Below are positions 61,628 through 64,000 of a stretch of 64,000 nt of DNA, piece by piece. Each line of letters opens with the position of its first letter. The first letter of the stretch is position 1. The stretch comes from Promethearchaeota archaeon. GTDB taxonomy: Archaea > Asgardarchaeota > Lokiarchaeia > Sigyniarchaeales > SOKP01. Location: NCBI GenBank assembly GCA_016840165.1, contig JAEOSU010000072.1, positions 248,001 through 312,000 on the forward strand. The letters run 5' to 3'. Made by a program: the position numbers and the translations under genes. The notes under the pieces were generated by a model, which had not been told where the DNA came from, made no database searches, and saw only the letters and a list, made by a program, of their open reading frames with translations.

Positions 61628-63544
61628 TTATTTTGCGATGTTAAAAGCGAATTCTGTAACTCCACCCTCAATTTTCTTTAAGTTCAATTTATAACCTGAA
61701 GTGTCAATAATATGTAACATTGGACGATTTTCAAGAAGAATTGAGCCTCCAAACGTCTTATAATTTAGTTCTCTTCCTATTTTAACTAAATAATTGAGTA
61801 AAAACCGAGTAATACCTAACCCACGCCAATCCTTATGGACTACAAAGGCTAACTCTGCAAGAGAAGGCTTTATTGTTTTAAAAAATGCTCCGATGGCTAC
61901 TATCTTATCTTCTCCTCCTTCACTATAAATCACTACTAATATCATATCAGTAGAATAATCGATATTTACCATTGGTTGGATCTTTTTATGACGAAAATCT
62001 TGTACCGGTGAGAAGAATCTAAGGTACCTATCCTTTTCATCTAAGGAATAGTGGAGTTCTTGCATCATTCTTTCATCAGTAGGTTTAACAGGTCGAATTT
62101 TGACCTTTTTTCCATTTTTCAAGGTAAGAGATGTTTCATATTTTTCTGGATAAATGCTTATACGCCCATCTATCGAAATAGGTAACTTTTGATCTGAATA
62201 TATGTAATTCCATTTCTTTGCATGCTCTAAAAGCTCTTCTCGAAAGTCTGGATGAGCAATATTTATCATTTCTAGTACTCTTTCTCTTATACTTTTTCCA
62301 TAGAGATATGCTAAGCCCCATTCCGTTGCAACATAATGTATATCCCCTCTAGTAATCACTACACCTGATCCAGGTTGGAGATATGGTACGATTCTTGAAA
62401 CAATAGTTCCATCTTTCAATGTTGCTGTTGATGGTAAAACCATTATGGGTTTTCCCTCTTTTGCTCTTCCCGCTCCTCTTACGAAGTCTACTTGTCCACC
62501 TATTCCACTGTAGAATTGGTGACCTAATGAGTCCGAATTAACTTGTCCTGTTAAATCTACAGAAAGAGCAGCATTGATTGCTACTTGCTTTTTATTCTGG
62601 CTGATGATATATGGATCATTTGTATAATCACAGGGATGAAATTCAACCATAGGATTATCATCTACGAAATTGTATAATTTTCTTGATCCCATAACAAACG
62701 AGCAAATGATTTTATCTTTATGAATAGTCTTCTTTTTGCATGTCACTACACCTTCTTCGACTAAGTCCACTATCCCATCTGAAAAAACCTCACTATGAAC
62801 TCCCAGATCTTTCTTTTTCATTAATTCTTGAGTAACTGCATTTGGTATTTCCCCAATTCCCATTTGAATAGTAGATTCATCCTCAATTAATGAGGAGACA
62901 AATCTAGCAATCTTTCTTGAGTTCTCATTTGGCTCGCCATAGGAAAAGTCTATAACATTATGCGTTGTGGAAACATAAGCATCTATGTCGTCCATGTGTA
63001 TAAAAGAATCACCTAAAGTCCGAGGCATATTTGGATTAATTTCAGCGATTACATAATCAGCTGCTTCAGCAATTGGCTTAACAATGTCTACATTAATCCC
63101 ATAACTACAAAAGCCATACCTGTCAGGAGGGCTTACTTGGATGAGAGCAGTGTCTAAATGCATTTTTCCTAATTTAAATAACCACGGGATTTCTGATAAC
63201 AACATCGGGGTGTAATCTGCTTGTCCGTCCCTTATATATTTTCGGAGTGATTTGCCAATAAAGAATGCATTATGTCTAAATAGATCCTCTATCCCTCCTG
63301 CTGTTTCATAATAGTCTAGATCACTTAGACTGAGAAAATGCAATATCTCAATATCAGGTAGCTCGGGTCCGAGTTCAATTAACTTTCTTGTTAAATCAAT
63401 TGGTTCTGCACAACCAGAATCAATAAAAATTCTGTCTCCGGGCTTGATATATTTTTTTATTGCGTTTGTTAAAGACACTTCCTTCTTTTTATAGTTTTGT
63501 AAGGGTTTTAAGATGTCATCATTTTTATAGGAGCACATAATCAT
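61628..63544 (-). CDS. Acetyl-CoA hydrolase/CoA-transferase fused to a GNAT domain
   Basis: Residues 1-450 of the 638-residue protein are a CoA-transferase of the acetyl-CoA hydrolase/4-hydroxybutyrate CoA-transferase family: GDRIFIDSGCAEPI, IQMGIGEIPNAV (near 230-241, with the CoA-ester-forming Glu) and FYSGIGGQVDFVRGA. Residues 460-638 are a GNAT acetyltransferase with HKDWRGLGITRFLL (near 580), the Q/R-x-x-G-x-G/A motif. Fusions of this order are known in bacteria and may regulate the CoA-transferase by acetylation. Single gene. Confidence 0.8.
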   Translation of the reverse strand: MIMCSYKNDDILKPLQNYKKKEVSLTNAIKKYIKPGDRIFIDSGCAEPIDLTRKLIELGPELPDIEILHFLSLSDLDYYETAGGIEDLFRHNAFFIGKSLRKYIRDGQADYTPMLLSEIPWLFKLGKMHLDTALIQVSPPDRYGFCSYGINVDIVKPIAEAADYVIAEINPNMPRTLGDSFIHMDDIDAYVSTTHNVIDFSYGEPNENSRKIARFVSSLIEDESTIQMGIGEIPNAVTQELMKKKDLGVHSEVFSDGIVDLVEEGVVTCKKKTIHKDKIICSFVMGSRKLYNFVDDNPMVEFHPCDYTNDPYIISQNKKQVAINAALSVDLTGQVNSDSLGHQFYSGIGGQVDFVRGAGRAKEGKPIMVLPSTATLKDGTIVSRIVPYLQPGSGVVITRGDIHYVATEWGLAYLYGKSIRERVLEMINIAHPDFREELLEHAKKWNYIYSDQKLPISIDGRISIYPEKYETSLTLKNGKKVKIRPVKPTDERMMQELHYSLDEKDRYLRFFSPVQDFRHKKIQPMVNIDYSTDMILVVIYSEGGEDKIVAIGAFFKTIKPSLAELAFVVHKDWRGLGITRFLLNYLVKIGRELNYKTFGGSILLENRPMLHIIDTSGYKLNLKKIEGGVTEFAFNIAK

Positions 63545-63639
63545 TTCTCATAAATAATTATCAATCAACTAGGGATAGGTTTTTACCAATTTTAAATGAA
63601 ACGATTACAAATTCTAGGATATTAGAGATTATTACCTTC

Positions 63640-64000
63640 CTAAGAAGAGATGGTAGCGAATTCGTGTTTTTCTAGCGCTTTTAGAATTAATTTTACTGTT
63701 TTATTGATATATTTGCCTTTTTGAATCTTACATGTTTGAGCCACTTTTCTAAAGTTAAAGGATTCTGCCAATCCATCTAAATATGAAAGATTATATAAAA
63801 TAGAGATATTTTTATTATTTCGCATGGATAATTTATCTAATTCTCTTTTAATTTCGTTGTTGGATATTCCATTGTTTTTGCTTTTTACTCTTTTGACTAC
63901 TTCGTCAATACTGTCTTTAAATTGGATATCTCGCATCTTAGATATTAATGAGCTCAATACAATTGTATACAATATTAACACATCAAACTTCGTTCCTTGC
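63640..64000 (-). CDS. C-terminal part of an unrecognised protein cut by the window edge
   Basis: The frame runs open past GTG 63981 to the right edge of the window (reading QGTKFDVLILYTIVLSSLIS), so the start is outside. The visible 120 residues are helical and Lys/Asn-rich, with FKDSIDEVVKRVKSKNNGISNNEIKREL and YLDGLAESFNFRKVAQTCKI, and end ISS. No motif identifies the family. Confidence 0.45.
   Translation of the reverse strand, partial: QGTKFDVLILYTIVLSSLISKMRDIQFKDSIDEVVKRVKSKNNGISNNEIKRELDKLSMRNNKNISILYNLSYLDGLAESFNFRKVAQTCKIQKGKYINKTVKLILKALEKHEFATISS

Overview
The window is a very AT-rich stretch of archaeal chromosome, most likely from an Asgard archaeon of the Lokiarchaeia type. 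The main reasons are a 378-residue actin that keeps eukaryotic-actin motifs along its whole length, a small GTPase, an archaeal amino-propyltransferase/AdoMet decarboxylase for polyamines, archaeal CTP-transferase/dolichol-kinase-like membrane enzymes, an archaeal thymidylate synthase, and TrmB/PadR/ArsR-type regulators. Many start sites look leaderless (a TATA-like box about 20-30 bases before the start codon); others have GGAGG-type ribosome binding sites. I saw no rRNA, tRNA, CRISPR array, insertion sequence or replication origin.

Layout. 1-6505: an RNase-J-like metallo-hydrolase with a tiny zinc ribbon, a methyltransferase, a fused branched-polyamine synthase/AdoMet decarboxylase, and a FetAB-type ABC exporter pair. 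6695-8202: a PAS histidine kinase and a small winged-helix protein. 8351-15489: one same-strand run (PadR regulator, BtrH-like enzyme, two Cys-rich DUF3795 proteins, methyltransferase, short UvrA-like ABC protein, a UvrA N-terminal fragment, HEAT-like protein, VOC protein) that reads as a PadR-controlled resistance or detoxification island. 15637-18235: actin with an operator-like leader, then a TrmB-type regulator with an unusual N-terminal domain. 18236-24547: a hypothetical protein and the two subunits of a cobalt/magnesium chelatase (CobN, ChlI-ChlD fusion). 24670-33951: HD hydrolase, acyl-CoA ligase, membrane HEAT protein and a complete branched-chain-amino-acid-type ABC transporter with a divergent binding protein.

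33992-39626 holds the most striking system: an ArsR regulator diverging from an operon of ACR3 arsenite exporter, a protein in which a SAM methyltransferase is fused to the mercury-methylation corrinoid protein HgcA, an HgcB-like Cys-rich ferredoxin, a CxC thioredoxin-like protein and a small protein ending in Gly-Cys. Two large inverted repeats lie between regulator and operon. I read it as a metal(loid) methylation module, with SAM as a possible methyl source and arsenic or mercury as a possible substrate.

39729-48116: a penicillin-acylase-family amidase, then a four-gene operon of a degenerate AAA protein, a non-canonical SMC ATPase, a kleisin-like protein and a kite-like winged-helix protein. 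48261-64000: GTPase plus partner, RimK-like ligase, Maf, two CTP-transferase-like membrane proteins, a MoaD/ThiS-like protein, thymidylate synthase, TatD nuclease, N-formylglutamate-amidohydrolase-like protein, cobalamin radical SAM protein, MutY-like glycosylase without an iron-sulfur motif, and a CoA-transferase fused to a GNAT domain. The chelatase genes, the HgcA-like protein and the cobalamin radical SAM protein together suggest a corrinoid-using cell. At least three genes (LivG, the SMC and the Gly-Cys protein) lack an in-frame ATG/GTG/TTG before their conserved N-terminus and sit next to short homopolymers, so they are either mis-sequenced by one base or use rare starts.
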